From the NCBI RefSeq assembly GCF_905163445.1, contig NC_053184.1, positions 11,594,001 to 11,658,000 on the forward strand: a stretch of 64,000 bases of DNA, given 5' to 3'. The stretch is from Pararge aegeria. Taxonomy: Eukaryota > Arthropoda > Insecta > Lepidoptera > Nymphalidae. The notes below the pieces were generated by a model. The model saw only the letters and a list, made by a program, of their open reading frames with translations. It searched no databases and was not told where the DNA came from. This document shows positions 35,935-46,769 of this stretch, piece after piece. Numbering within the stretch: the first letter of the stretch is position 1; each line of letters opens with the position of its first letter. A program made the position numbers and the translations under genes.

Positions 35935-36005
35935 CATCATCAGGCTATCAATGTCTCACTGCTGGGACCAGGGCTTATGTCTCGGCCAGGGCTAGAGCTA
36001 GAATC
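35935..36005 (-). mobile_element. RTE-like LINE 3' terminal fragment
   Basis: On the minus strand this reads GGGCTTATGTCTC reversed to CATAAGCCCTGGTCCCAGCA, then AGTGAGACATTGATAGCCTG and ATGATGATA. The CCCAGCAGTG...GCCTGATGATGATG form is the usual lepidopteran RTE-type terminus. Only the last 70 bases or so remain. Confidence 0.45.
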
Positions 36006-36070
36006 TAGAAGAGAGAAGGATTACAAAATATGAGGGAATTTTTTTTATAATAACCGGGACTAAATTTCAT

Positions 36071-36107
36071 ATAATTTACCCCTCTACAAATATATGTAAT
36101 AGAAGGG
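36071..36107. repeat. 15-bp imperfect inverted repeat
   Basis: ATAATTTACCCCTCT and AGAAGGGTAAATTAT pair with one mismatch across a short AT-rich loop. Confidence 0.55.
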
Positions 36108-36499
36108 TAAATTATTTATTCGTAAGTTCTTAAAGTAATATTTTCTGGTTGGCCTTCTGAATAATCTGATAAACCTGTTTGTTTTTCAAATAATGAAATA
36201 AATTATTGGTTTTTTATCCTGAAACTGACAACATTTTTCTTTTACTAATAGGATAGTAAAAATGTATATCGTAATAATTTTTAGACTTTATAAAAGTAAG
36301 TTTTCGCCACGCTGACCATTTAATACTTAGTTACTTGTATGCATGTATAGTTTTACATAATATAATTTCTAGCTGCTATAATACGAGGTATTGATATGTT
36401 TAATAGGTAGGTAATTTTGATTAATTTATTGACTTTGTATCAGCATTATTGCTAATTTGTTTAGGCACGTATAACTAAATCGAAAGGTATTTGAAAATA

Positions 36500-36830
36500 T
36501 TGGATAGAAGCAGAACTATTGCACTTAACAATTATTCATTGTAAAGTCAACATCTCCTGAGGATGCTCCGGTTTGTCACTTAACAATTATTCATTGTAAC
36601 GTCAACATCTCCTGAGGATGCTCCGGTTTGTCACTCAACAATTATTCATTGTAAAGTCAACATCACATGAGGATGCTCCGGTTTCGGAGCGAAACGTGCG
36701 TAGAGGGTACATTGCCGAGGATCTGTTTGGTGTATGGAGTATACGGATTGAAGAAATTATAAATTACACCATACAGATTCTCCTGCTGTTCGCGGAGTAT
36801 AGCAAATTGAGCTTACTTTCATAAGGTATT
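36500..36830 (+). repeat. Short mobile-element-like repeat with 55-bp tandem triplication
   Basis: The left edge reads ATTGGATAGAAG. Three 55-bp units follow, then CGGAGCGAAACGTGCGTAGA, GGATCTGTTTGGTGTATGGA, ACACCATACAGATTCTCCTG and CGGAGTATAGCAAATTGAGC. A 43.7 kb fragment shares the last block and ends CGCTTCTATCCAAT, the reverse complement of the left edge. The family may thus have terminal inverted repeats and be a non-autonomous DNA element. No protein-coding capacity is credible in it. Confidence 0.6.
36522..36686 (+). repeat. 55-bp tandem repeat, three units
   Basis: Units start at 36522, 36577 and 36632, each opening CACTTAACAATTATTCATTG (the third has CACTC) and including GAGGATGCTCCGGTTT. 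Units differ by a few bases only. Unit three runs into the unique part of the element at TTTCGGAG. Confidence 0.92.
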
Positions 36831-37629
36831 TGAAGTTGTATTATATACACGTATTACAGGTTCCCTGCGAATAAGGTTTATATTTTTACTGTCTCACTTC
36901 GAAAGGTCTGAGATTATTTGATATAGTAATTCTTCTAGTATCATCAGGTTGTATAGACATCCTGCGCCAGGGAAGTCAACAACATTTATATTCATTTATT
37001 ATACATCTATGAATAGATTTAATTTGTGTAATATAAGACGTGATGAATGGAATAAGGAAGGCCTGAGGTGGTAGGCCTGAAATAACCCCGCTTGTCACAG
37101 GTCTCACGCCGGAACTTTCAGATGTACGAGTAGGTATGTCTCCTTACTGTTTTATTGTATAGAGTATGTGATTTTGTGTAGAGCTATAAACATTTAGATC
37201 TTCTTACCAAACTTTCTAGAAAATATTATAAAGGGCTCTGTATTGGAAATCAAACTCAGCACACACACACCGGTAATCATTACGTTAAGTCATTAAAAAT
37301 GAGCATGCTTTTACCTAAACGGTGATGATGATAAATATCAGGCTACCTTACAATAATTTTACTCGAGGTATAATGTCCATTGAGTCAGTGTATTTGCCCG
37401 AAGCAATTTAACTTAGTGAGTAATACTAATTACTTACATGTTTGTAAATATTGCTATGTTCAAATATGCATCCATCGTGAAATCTTTCTTTAAGTGTCTT
37501 CGTAAAGTTTACGAGAAGAACCTTCGAATTGACCATTTCATTATGGGAAAAGATTCAGTTTTTATTACTGTAAGTTTATTCGTTTCGTATAAACAAGAAA
37601 CTACTGCAGCAGTGAAGTTCTATATCCCT

Positions 37630-38034
37630 ATCCCTACTAATATTACACACGCAAAAAATACTTAACCGATCCTCATGAAACTTTGTACACATATTCTTGG
37701 TTAGTGTATGTAGTAAGTGTTAGAAGTAATATAGGATACTTTTTATCCCGAAATTAAGCTTGGTTCCTTTGGTGGGAGAGGGGATGAGTGTTTGACGATT
37801 TTATTGATTTATTGATTTTGACTTAAGTAATTATTTTTGTACTTTAGAGATTATAATATGTGTTTAATTTTGCCCAAACTGTGGTTTGAGATAGAGGACA
37901 GAACGCCTCAGCGGACAGCAGCAAACCCCTCATTTAAGGCTTAGCGAAACTGAATACTTAAATTTGTTTAAACTAAATTTAATGCCACATCAAAAAACAA
38001 ACGCAGACGAAGTCGCGGGCAACAGCTAGTAAAA
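37630..38034 (-). repeat. Interspersed repeat, same type as 57.7 kb, reversed
   Basis: Reading the minus strand gives CTAGCTGTTGCCCGCGACTT, CGTCTGCGTTTG, TTTGATGTGGCATTAAATTT and later ACCAAGCTTAATTTCGGGAT, ending in GTGTAATATTAGTAGGGA at 37630. It is nearly full length and collinear with 57684-58116. Confidence 0.7.
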
Positions 38035-39057
38035 TATAATAAATTCAAGCATATAGAGTTTGCTATGTTTCATTTCAAATACGCGTACTTATGGAAACGC
38101 GATCAATGACACTTGATAATTGATCTTAACTTAAATGCAGCGGCTTGTGAGTGGGATTAACACACAAGTCTAATATATTCTAAGCTCTACGCACTCACAA
38201 CTGCATGTATATTTTCATAATATTTACCGGTGAGTAATAATAAGCTGGATCGCGCACATGTCGCCCATGCGTTTGCTGCCCTTACGTGGGAAGTAGGAAG
38301 CTTGAATCTTTTTATTGGACTGTAATTAAGGAAACCTCCGCTGTAATTACAGGGGTGATTGCTATATATAATTAAACTCTTTTTAAGCTCCACCAAAAGA
38401 AATTCTTTGATACTAACTAAACTGTGGACTGTTGTAGGTGTATGCGTATACCGAATTATGTAATTAATTTTTCACAATATAAATGTACACTTGGAAGTGG
38501 AGAAGAGTGTGTAATTGCAAATGATGACACGATTTTTTTTTAAATGTTTTATTTAATTTCACATTCGCAGTAGAGTTCATTATATTATCTACTCATTGCG
38601 GCGGACCTAGAGTACAGAGAGTGGCTAGCCATTTTCAGGGCAAGTGCGCCCCTATTTAGACCTCATATTTGTTTTCCATCGCGCATAATACTCGTTAAGC
38701 GAAAGCCTACTTCGTATAAAAATAAAAAATAAACCTTGATGTATATTATTAAACTAATTTTTGTTTTTTAATAATGTTTACTCTCGAATTAGTGAATTAT
38801 ACAACTAACTTAAAAATTATACCAAAAAAACAAATTATTATGATACCAATTTATTTTTTAATTATGAAAACACTAACAACTGCTTCCAATTTTATTTAGA
38901 AAATAAAAAAAAAAACGTTTATTACCAATTACCAAATAAAACATAAATATAATTTCCGCTGGCACTAGGCAAGCCTGTATCGTGCGTTATATATACTTTT
39001 TGGGAAAAAAAAATTACACTTCGAGCTAGAGTGAGAGTGAGTATTTGGTACAGTGTA
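38035..39057. other. Anonymous DNA
   Basis: No repeats recognised. 38230-38370 is a complex stretch with two TGTAATTA cores (TTGGACTGTAATTAAGGAAA, CCGCTGTAATTACAGGGGTG). Confidence 0.4.
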
Positions 39058-39408
39058 CCATCATCATCATCATAGAAACCCAATACCGGCCCACTACAGG
39101 ACATGGGTCTCCTGCCGCAATGAGAAGGGCTTAATGCCGTCATCCATCACGCTGGCCCTGTGAGGATTGGTGGACCCCATACACCTGTGAGAACATTATT
39201 GAGAACTCTCGGGCATGCAGGATTCCTCACGATGTTTTCCTTCACCGTTTAAGCAAGTGATATTTGAATTGCTTAAAACGCACATAACTTAGAAAAGTTA
39301 GAGGTTCGTACTGGGATTCAAACTCGGCCCCCGGATTCAAACTCGGCCAAGAGAAGTCGAAGTCCTGTGTGTGAAGTGGGTAAAGGGTTATCACCGCTCC
39401 AACTACCT
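39058..39408 (-). mobile_element. Family B SINE with duplicated B box
   Basis: The reverse complement runs from the head (GAGCGGTGATAACCCTTTAC) to the end (ACTACGGG-like TAGTGGGCCGGTATTGGGTT and GATGATGATGATGG). The B-box region GGATTCAAACTCGGCC is present twice, at 39314 and 39333, a 19-bp direct duplication. Otherwise the element is close to full length. Confidence 0.8.
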
Positions 39409-39893
39409 TCGAGTGAACCTAATTACTATTTTCGCTATGGTTTAATGCTTTTATGAAATAATAAATTTATTCATAAATGTACCCGCGGAAGGACCACACG
39501 GAAAGAGATAATAATAAAGAAATAAACAAAATATTCATCTATTCTCTATACTTATTGCTTTTATGTCCATGAGAATTCGTAAGCTTATGCTAGTGTTATA
39601 GAAATGTCTAATACGACTTAAATACGACGAAATTACCTTATCATTATTTATTCTAGTGCGAAGTCAATATTCAGTTTAATTAGCCATTTGGCCATTAAAA
39701 GGGCAATTTGCATAGTCTGATAATGGTATCTGTCAACAAACACAAATCGGAACACTGTTGACCCAGGTCTGGAATTCTTGTGTGATTATATTATTGATGA
39801 GTGTACTTGTAGCATGCATATAATAATAAGAGTTGAAAAAATACACTGATTTAATTTATTTACTCGCATAGTAGTATATGACTCTTTTACACG

Positions 39894-40155
39894 GACGGCC
39901 GATTGGCGCAGTGGGCAGCATCCCTGCTTTCTGAGTCCAAGGCCGTGGGTTCGATTCCCACAACTGGAAAATGTTTGTTTGATGAACATGAATGTTTTTC
40001 AGTGTCTGGGTGTTAATCAGTATATTATAAGTATTTATGTATATTATTCATAAAAATATTCAACAGTCACCTTAGTACCCATAACACAAGCTACGCTTAC
40101 TTTGGGACTAGATGGCGATGTGTGCATTGTCGTAGTATATTTATTTATTATTATT
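39894..40155 (+). mobile_element. tRNA-derived SINE, family A, copy 2
   Basis: It starts at GACGGCCGATTGGCGCAG, carries the B box GGGTTCGATTCCC intact, continues through the same body, and ends in ATATTTATTTATTATTATTC. It is the copy with the most canonical B box and a full-length body. Confidence 0.9.
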
Positions 40156-40187
40156 CTTTACATATTGTAGAGCTTTTTGTGATAGAG

Positions 40188-40305
40188 CCCGTCCGGGTTA
40201 GTGCAACCACCATACATATTTTTGCCGCCAACTGGAATTGCTTTGCTTCGGTCTTAAGGGCGTGGTTGCCGTAATTATAGGCACATGAGGGTTATCACGA
40301 TGTTA
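40188..40305 (+). repeat. Interspersed repeat (CCCGTCCGGGTTAGTGCAAC type)
   Basis: AGAGCCCGTCCGGGTTAGTG, TATTTTTGCCGCCAACTGG, TTAAGGGCGTGGTTGCCGTA and ATTATAGGCACATGAGGG are pieces of a familiar lepidopteran repeat. It ends where the family B SINE starts. Confidence 0.5.
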
Positions 40306-40307
40306 AA

Positions 40308-40607
40308 GCGGTGATAGCCCAGTGGGTAGGGGCCAATTTTTTCCGGGGGCCGAGTTCGAATCCCAGCACGCACATCTAACTCTTTAAAACTATGTGCGTT
40401 TTAAGTAATTAAAATATCACTTGCTTCAACGGCGAAGGAAAACATCGTGAGGAAGCCTGAGAGTTCTCGAAAATGTTCCCAAAGGTGTGTGGACTCCACC
40501 AATCCGCACTGGGCCAGCGTGGTGGACTACGGCCTAAACCGCTTCTCATTGTGGGAGGAGACCCGTGCCCCGTAGTGGGCTAGTAATGGTTTGATATGAC
40601 GAGGATT
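40308..40607 (+). mobile_element. tRNA-derived SINE, family B, full-length copy
   Basis: The head is GCGGTGATAGCCCAGTGGGT (A box) with GAGTTCGAATCCCAGCACGC (B box). The body includes AAATATCACTTGCTTCAACG, GGAAAACATCGTGAGGAAGC and CCAATCCGCACTGGGCCAGC, and the end is CCCCGTAGTGGGCTAGTAAT with GGTTTGATATGACGA. It is the reference copy of this family in the window. Confidence 0.88.
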
Positions 40608-42541
40608 ATCACCTTCGCCTTGAGTTGATGGTCAGAGGGCGGCACTTTATTGACGTGCGTAGTTTCGCTCTGATTATACGAGATGATTTTCTTCTTAACA
40701 TCCAAAAAAATACTAATATTAATATAATCAGAGAGAAACATGATCAGCAGTTCTCAATGTTGCTCCAATGCAGGTCGACGAATTTTATCATATTTTCATG
40801 GTACCTAGTTAATAACCGGGTGAAACAATTTACGCGACAAACAAATCTCTATCTTAATCAAAACCTTTCAGATGGCAGATTGAATTAAGTAGTGCTGTCC
40901 TTATCTACGGGCAAGTGTAAATTGAAATAGATAAATACTTACTTTATTACCGATCGCACTTAGAACCGTTGCTAATGATGGCGCCATTTTATGTATAACA
41001 ACAATAAATATTATCTGTTCTTTGCACTCCAAAGCTATTGTTCCGACCAATCTAATGTAAATTACTAGCTATCACAACATTCACATGCGACCCAATTAAT
41101 TACTTATTATCGCTCATCTAATATGAATACCCTAATAACCCAAAATGCTTTCACCTGTTTACTTAATTGAGTGACCGTAGGTATAGTAAGTTATTTGCTT
41201 TTTCATTATGAGGACTATTGAAAAATTTGGGAGTTCTTAAATCTCAAAATGTTGTTTTATTTTAAGATAATTTAGAGAGCGGGAATGGCACTCTACATAT
41301 TTTATAAAATTTAAAAAAATTTAAAAATTTAATAAGCTTAAACCTGGACATTGATGTTAATTTTTTTTTTTTTAATTTAATTTGAATTTTAATTTAAATT
41401 CTAATTATATTTTTAACATTATAACCTTATTAATTAGTAAAATATTTTCAGACATTTATTTTGTAATGCAATTATATATAAAATGTATTTAATTTTGAAA
41501 TTATTTGTAAACGTTGTGAAAACCTGTAATAAGCTGAACATTCACTTAGCTCGCAACGTAAAAACTTGGACAAGAAAAAATGTATTAGCGGTTGGTTTTC
41601 CTAAATAAATAAATAAATAAATATTGTAGAGTTCTGACAGTGTTTTGTCATAAGGGTCTATTGTAAGATATTATAGAATCACAAACAATGTGACAATACC
41701 TTTATTTCACTAAGATTTGTTAAATACTAAAATACGAGTTAGATTATAAATAATGAAAACTATAATCTCGCTTGAATTACGTAGGTAACTGTAATTCAAC
41801 GACTTCAGCCTTGCAAAGCCTTGAATAGCCTCGATGCCACCGAATATTGTCTTTTTCTTTAGTTATCGTAAGATCAAACTACATCTCGGTTAAAGATTTT
41901 TAAAACAATAAAATTCTATCCACCTTTTTTGCTAACTTGATGATTTTCTACTGCACTTTTTTACCATTTTTTGTTTAAATCTACCTATTTTGCCCCGAAA
42001 TATACCGATTTGATTCACAAATTAGCGATTTTAGGTGCCTGTAATTGTATGGATTCTTATTAGGAATCAAGAATTGTACTGATTTCGCATTTTGACTTTC
42101 TTGATTGACAGATGCCAGTGGTCCAAATATCCTTGCAAGTGTTACGACGTGGTTGAATCGTGAGATACAGAATCGACTTTAGAAGTTTACGGCGATGAGG
42201 ATATTATGATGCGGCCTTAAAATTTCCGTCACTCTTTAATAAGTGAGCATAGCTATAAAGTCCGCACTATCACTGTTGGATGGAAGCACAGGTTACTTTG
42301 CGCAATTCCATACTTAATCATCTTTAACCTGCGAGAACTAGGTAGTTCTTCATTATGCAATTTCTAATTTCTTTGATCTTTCTATACACCACACAAAACA
42401 GATCTTCCAAAATCCGCGCCTCCACGCACGTTTTTACTGCCACACCGAAGCATTCTCAGGAAATGGTGACTCTACCATAAACAATTGCTTAGCAAGTGTT
42501 GAGACACTTATTAACTAAGTATAAGCTTTCATTCAGGAAAC
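40608..42541. other. Anonymous AT-rich DNA
   Basis: A very AT-rich patch (41290-41480) with AATTTAAATTTTAA and a T run, and an AAAT repeat near 41606. No frame supported. Confidence 0.45.
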
Positions 42542-42594
42542 TTCGCTCACATAACATAAGTAATATATTATATTACTTATGTTATGTGAGCGAA
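42542..42594. repeat. Perfect 53-bp palindrome
   Basis: Two 26-bp arms starting TTCGCTCACATAACATAAGT are perfect reverse complements around one central T at 42568. No flanking target duplication is evident. Confidence 0.92.
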
Positions 42595-42657
42595 TCAAAG
42601 AGAAGAAAGAGAGAAAGAGTATCAAACTTAGTAATCCATTTTTTTAATCACTTGCTG

Positions 42658-42724
42658 ATATTGAACTGAACAGCAATTAAGTATCATCATATCGATGATG
42701 CTTAACTGCTGTTCAGTTCAATAT
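42658..42724. repeat. 30-bp-arm inverted repeat (hairpin)
   Basis: Arms 42658-42687 and 42695-42724 (ATATTGAACTGAACAGCA at the base) have two differences, both of which become G-U pairs in minus-strand RNA, with a 7-nt loop. It lies 64 bp after the 53-bp palindrome and ends where the split SINE begins. Confidence 0.88.
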
Positions 42725-42773
42725 GTCCACTCATTCATTAATGGCCCACTACCGGGAACGGGTCTCCTATTAT
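42724..42773 (-). mobile_element. Family B SINE, 3' part (interrupted)
   Basis: AATGGCCCACTACCGGGAAC and GGGTCTCCTATTAT are the reverse complement of the family B 3' end. The copy is cut by the family A SINE at 42774 and resumes at 43044. Confidence 0.7.
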
Positions 42774-43043
42774 GACAGCCGATTGGCGCAGTGGGCAGCG
42801 ACCCTGCTTTCTGAGTCCAAGGCCGTGGGTTCGATTCCCACAACTGGAAAATGCTTGTGTATGAACATGAATGTTTTTCAGTGTCTGGGTGTTTATCTGT
42901 ATATTATAAGTATTTATGTGTATTATATTTAGAAAAATATTCATCAGCTATCTTAGTACCCATAACAGAAGCTACGCTGACTTTGGGGCTAGATGGCGAT
43001 GTGTGTATTGTCGTAGTATATTTATTTATTTATTTATTTATTA
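42774..43043 (+). mobile_element. tRNA-derived SINE, family A, copy 3 (nested)
   Basis: This is a full-length copy with intact A box (TTGGCGCAGTGGGCAGCG) and B box (GGGTTCGATTCCC), ending in TATTTATT repeats. It splits a minus-strand family B SINE whose two parts lie at 42724-42773 and 43044-43200. ATTAT or TTAT at both junctions may be the target duplication. Confidence 0.9.
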
Positions 43044-43200
43044 TAATGAGAATGGTAAGGCCTTACTCAACAACACTGACCCACACACCTTTGAGTATAT
43101 TAGAGGTGCATGAGAGAAAAAAATGTTAGAGGTGCATGCTGGGATTTGAACTCGGCCCTCAGAAAGTGTAGCTGTAGTCCCAAGCACTAGGCTATAATCG
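43044..43200 (-). mobile_element. Family B SINE, 5' part (interrupted)
   Basis: AATGAGAATGGTAAGGCC continues the copy from 42773. ACCCACACACCTTTGAGTAT, GCTGGGATTTGAACTCGGCC (B box reversed) and CACTAGGCTATAATCGC (A box reversed) complete it. The middle is shorter than in other copies and GTTAGAGGTGCATG is partly duplicated, so it has internal rearrangement. Confidence 0.65.
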
Positions 43201-43229
43201 CAATTAAGCATATATCTATTGCGATTATA
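43193..43229. repeat. 11-bp perfect inverted repeat at the SINE end
   Basis: TATAATCGCAA and TTGCGATTATA flank 15 bp of AT-rich DNA. The left arm is part of the family B SINE head in reverse. Confidence 0.6.
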
Positions 43230-43359
43230 ATACAGTTGTACGTACCTAGTATACTATGTAGTTACATACTATACTGGGTACGTTACTACGTTACTAGTCT
43301 GATGATGTTCTTAGAGGTTTGCAAGTGCATAAATTTCATCGATACATAAGCAATTATTC

Positions 43360-43530
43360 TAAAGATGATGTTGAAGGAGAGCGATTGCTGAGTCTCTTGC
43401 CGGCTTCCTTGACAAAATCTGCCTTCCGAACCAGTGGTACAGCACTACAAATAGACAGAGTTGATGTTTTAAAAGTGCATTTATTACGCCTAATAGAAAA
43501 AAATAAATTATGAATTTCAATTTATATTTT
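43360..43530 (+). mobile_element. LINE 3' UTR fragment
   Basis: Sequences close to GAGCAACTGCTGAGTTTCTT (here GAGCGATTGCTGAGTCTCTT), CTGCCTTCCGAACCAGTGGT and the AAAAGTGC/TAGGCCTA block occur in the same order as in the 56.5 kb element. It ends in TGAATTTCAATTTATA. No reading frame is preserved. Confidence 0.65.
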
Positions 43531-43679
43531 TAGCCATAACATAGACAATCAACACCTTGTAACTGACAGAAGCTTTAAGATTAGAAACTCTCATTATTTA
43601 TGGCTATTTAGTCATCCTAGAGGTAGAGAGCAAAGTTTTTAGCTAGTTGCCCTTGGTGAATAATGTTATAAATATTTTA

Positions 43680-43776
43680 CTCCAGCTGTTCGCGGAGTAT
43701 AGCAAATTAAGCTTATTTTCATAATATTAGGAAAGGATTTCCGCAAAGTAACTCCCGCTTCTATCCAATGTTATAA
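43680..43776 (+). repeat. Right-end fragment of the 36.5 kb repeat family
   Basis: CTCCAGCTGTTCGCGGAGTA, TAGCAAATTAAGCTTATTTT and CATAATATT match the 36.5 kb element. AGTAACTCCCGCTTCTATCC continues to the putative inverted end. Confidence 0.55.
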
Positions 43777-45039
43777 ATATTTTAAGTACCTAAGTAAGGA
43801 AGCCAAGTTAGTGGGTTTAATTTATTTGAAATATAGTTAACGTGGACTAGTCTAGATACGACTTACTAGATTGTACTCGATAAGTAATTACTTGGTTGAC
43901 AGTTTGTGATCAGAGTCTGATAACCGAGCAGGCTTTACATAACAGCTTGTGTAAAAAAATAATTCCTAATAATTTTACCACAATCTAGCCGTATAAAAAT
44001 ATATATTAGTGGCTTGTTCTTTGTTAGTCTCATAAATTTTAATTACCAAGGGCTTAGAAACATCCAACCGTGAAGATACCTTTTTTCCTAGGTTGGTATT
44101 TGATAAGTTGCTCCTGTGTTTTTACGATATTATTTTATTAATAAGTGATAACGGCTCAATAATGGCAGAACCAGCCCGTAGTACAACACGTGTTGCTTTA
44201 CCTCCGATTATCGGTTCCGGTTATCATCACAACCATGTGATAAAAATTGTTAAAGCCCACCAACCCACATTTGCAACGATTAGACCATTCTAATAGAATA
44301 GAGAATAGAGTTCTAGGAGATTAAAACGCTGAGAATTAAACAGATACCAATCGCACCCCCATTTGTTTTTAGTCTGCATCGTACCGGAGTGCTAAATCGC
44401 TTTGTGGCACGTCTTTGTTAGTTGTAGCTAGTTACAACCTTCTGTCGGAAGAGAAATCAAAATTAAATTGGTATTTTCTACTGGTAAACCGAACTTTCCT
44501 TAGAATAAGCAGTGCTTTACCATAAGCTGAGTTAAAGTCCGTCAACCTGCACGGAAGGAGTATTAGGAGTAGTATCTTAGCTCTACAGTCCCTCTCTATA
44601 AAAGAAAGGAAGCATTGGAACATTGACAGGCTTACTACTAATTTTATAGGTCAGAATCAAAACGTTTGCAAAAGGACGATTTTTGTTCAAATACTATATT
44701 CTACCGAATTTAAGGTTTTATTCAATAATATTCAGCTTATGGTTAAGGTTTTTTTTTCTCTATTACCAGTAGAAACTACCAAAGTGGGTATGTACCTACT
44801 AGATTCTCAGTTTAGTTTTCATATCTAAGGATATCTGTCTAATATGAGAAATGAAGGTACAGTTTACCTCACGTGGAGGGATAAAGGTGTGGAATAGCGG
44901 GGTTTAATGATAATTATCACATGTTTATTATAGTAACCATAGGTATATTATAGTTTACATGGTTTTGAAGAATGTTGACGACGCCCAATATACAAGCTCC
45001 AAGCTGGTACTGCGAAAGACCAATGCCTACAAACAATTT
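43777..45039. other. Anonymous DNA
   Basis: No feature supported. The short frame at 44093-44293 has no recognised domain. Confidence 0.45.
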
Positions 45040-45320
45040 TTGACGCATCATTAATCAGATTTCGTTGAAATTCCTAATCTAGCGGTGAGTGCAGTCTTTT
45101 ATATGGGAGATCCAGGGTTTGATCCCTGACATCAATTTAGGAATTTGAAATTGCTGAATTTTCCGTAGCTAAATAACAATCCTACCGAAAAATTGATTTA
45201 GCTTTCATGTACGGTGTCGTATAGAAATGGGTATGGATTTAATATTTACTGCCATACCCCAAAAGTGCAGTCGCTATCATCTTAGGACGCCTTATCACTC
45301 CAAGATACAATACCATTATT
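45040..45320 (+). repeat. SINE-like repeat with B box and lepidopteran repeat tail
   Basis: CCAGGGTTTGATCCCTGAC resembles a Pol III B box. Further along, CATGTACGGTGTCGTATAGA and AATGGGTATGG parallel the 1492-1640 repeat (CCGATACGATGTCTGTTAGA, GGGGTG). The two probably share a 3' part. Confidence 0.45.
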
Positions 45321-45374
45321 CGCGATTGCATTCAAGGGCTGAGTTATAGTGTTATAAAAATCAAAACTAACTCA

Positions 45375-45425
45375 GAACCTCGTGAGACGTAGAACAAGAT
45401 GCTAACCACTAGACCAACGAGGCAG
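45375..45425 (-). mobile_element. tRNA-like SINE head fragment
   Basis: In minus-strand sense it reads CCTCGTTGGTCTAGTGGTTA then GCATCTTGTTCTACG, with a good A box (TGGTCTAGTGGTTAGCA). The fragment is too short and lacks a clear B box, so it is a SINE head remnant and not a tRNA gene. Confidence 0.45.
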
Positions 45426-45464
45426 TTGTCTATGTTTGCTATTTATATTATTCCGTAAATGTCG

Positions 45465-45545
45465 GAGTCAGGAAGCGGCGAGTTGTCGACGTCAGGGCCC
45501 GGGCAATGCGCCGCGGCAATCCACCGCGTGTTGAGGCAGGACGGG
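45465..45545. promoter_or_regulatory. Short GC-rich island
   Basis: GTCGACGTCAGGGCCCGGGC and GCGCCGCGGCAATCCACCGC make an 80-bp island well above the local G+C. It contains overlapping palindromes (GTCGAC, GACGTC, GGGCCC, CCCGGG) and no frame. Confidence 0.25.
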
Positions 45546-45626
45546 CAACACTCGACACATTTTCAATTACGGTCAACATAAAAAACTTATTGACTGTTTA
45601 AGATGAGAGTATATCTTTTTATATAA

Positions 45627-45895
45627 ATACTAGATGTGCCCTGCGGCTTCGCCCGCGTAATATTGGGAGGCAGCGTACTGCTACATAGTATACACATATA
45701 GTCATATATGAGATTTTTAGATTTTTTCATAAACATTTTTTTATCTTACGTATTTGTGTTTCTCAATGAAAAGTATACTATATTATTTCTAAAGAATATG
45801 TATAAAAAGTTTCATGAAGATCGGTTTGGTAGTTTTCGCGTGAGAGCGTAACAAACAAACTTAAATTCACATTTATAATATTAGTAGGATAGGAT
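45627..45895 (+). repeat. Interspersed repeat, GTGCCCTGCGGCTTCGCCCG variant
   Basis: ACTAGATGTGCCCTGCGGCT, TTCGCCCGCGTAATATT open it. TTTCATGAAGATCGGTTTGG, GCGTGAGAGCGTAACAAACA and ATTTATAATATTAGTAGGAT close it. Direct GGATAGGA repeats follow to about 45910. Confidence 0.55.
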
Positions 45896-46125
45896 AGGAA
45901 GTAGGATAGGATGGGATATATCTTATATACATGTAGATGCTGTCAATACGCGTTGAATAACCACTGCATAATATTTGTCACTGACATTCAAAAATATATC
46001 TGTAAGCGTCGAATCCTAGGTAACCACACACATACCAGGTTTTTCACCAGGGTAGGTATAAACTGACATTGTTACCATTGGCATGAAAACTCCTCCTTTA
46101 GTATGATACCCTTCAGACCGAAAGC

Positions 46126-46215
46126 ATTGCAACAATTGCCCGGCGGCATAAACAAGCATGGCGGTAGTACCTACTTCCCCGGACAAGCTCGGTCAGAAAA
46201 AGGTCTACTACCACT
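46126..46215 (+). repeat. Dispersed repeat shared with 11.6 kb
   Basis: CCGGCGGCATAAACAAGCAT, GGCGGTAGTACC and GACAAGCTCGGTCAGAAAAA correspond to the 11.6 kb copy. It is short and class unknown. Confidence 0.45.
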
Positions 46216-46499
46216 AAGGTCTTATATACTGAATACCTAGTCACCAAAAATGTAAATGTAAGAGAAAAAACGGGATTAGACAAAATATTTGTTACATTTA
46301 CTTACACTATCACTGCTTGATTTTATTGGCAGCGAAATGAAAGTAGAGTGCATAACTTGTTCAGAAAACCCATTTTTCTCTGGAGTTATATGTCCTCGCT
46401 TTTAGATATATATGTTTATATTTAAACATTAAAATTTAGAGGAATGTGCAGCGTCCATATAAACTCATGTGAGTTTCAGATTGCGAAGAATACTAATTT

Positions 46500-46769
46500 T
46501 AGTAAATGAATAAATAAATGAATATACTACGATAATATACACATCCACGCCTAGCCCCAAGCCAAGCGTAGCTTGTGTTATGGCTACTCAGTTGACTGAT
46601 GAATATTTTTATGAATAATATACATAAAAAAATAGCAATATATATATAAACACCCAGACACTGAAAAACATTCATGCTCATCACACAAACATTTTATAGT
46701 AGTGGGAATCGAGCCCACGGCCTTAGACTCAGAAAGCACGGTCGCTGCAAACTGCGCCAATCGGCCGTC
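46500..46769 (-). mobile_element. tRNA-derived SINE, family A, copy 4
   Basis: The reverse complement begins GACGGCCGATTGGCGCAG at 46769. It has GGGCTCGATTCCCAC at the B box, runs through GATGAGCATGAATGTTTTTC and ends in TTTATTCATT at 46500. It is the only family A copy in this orientation. Confidence 0.88.
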
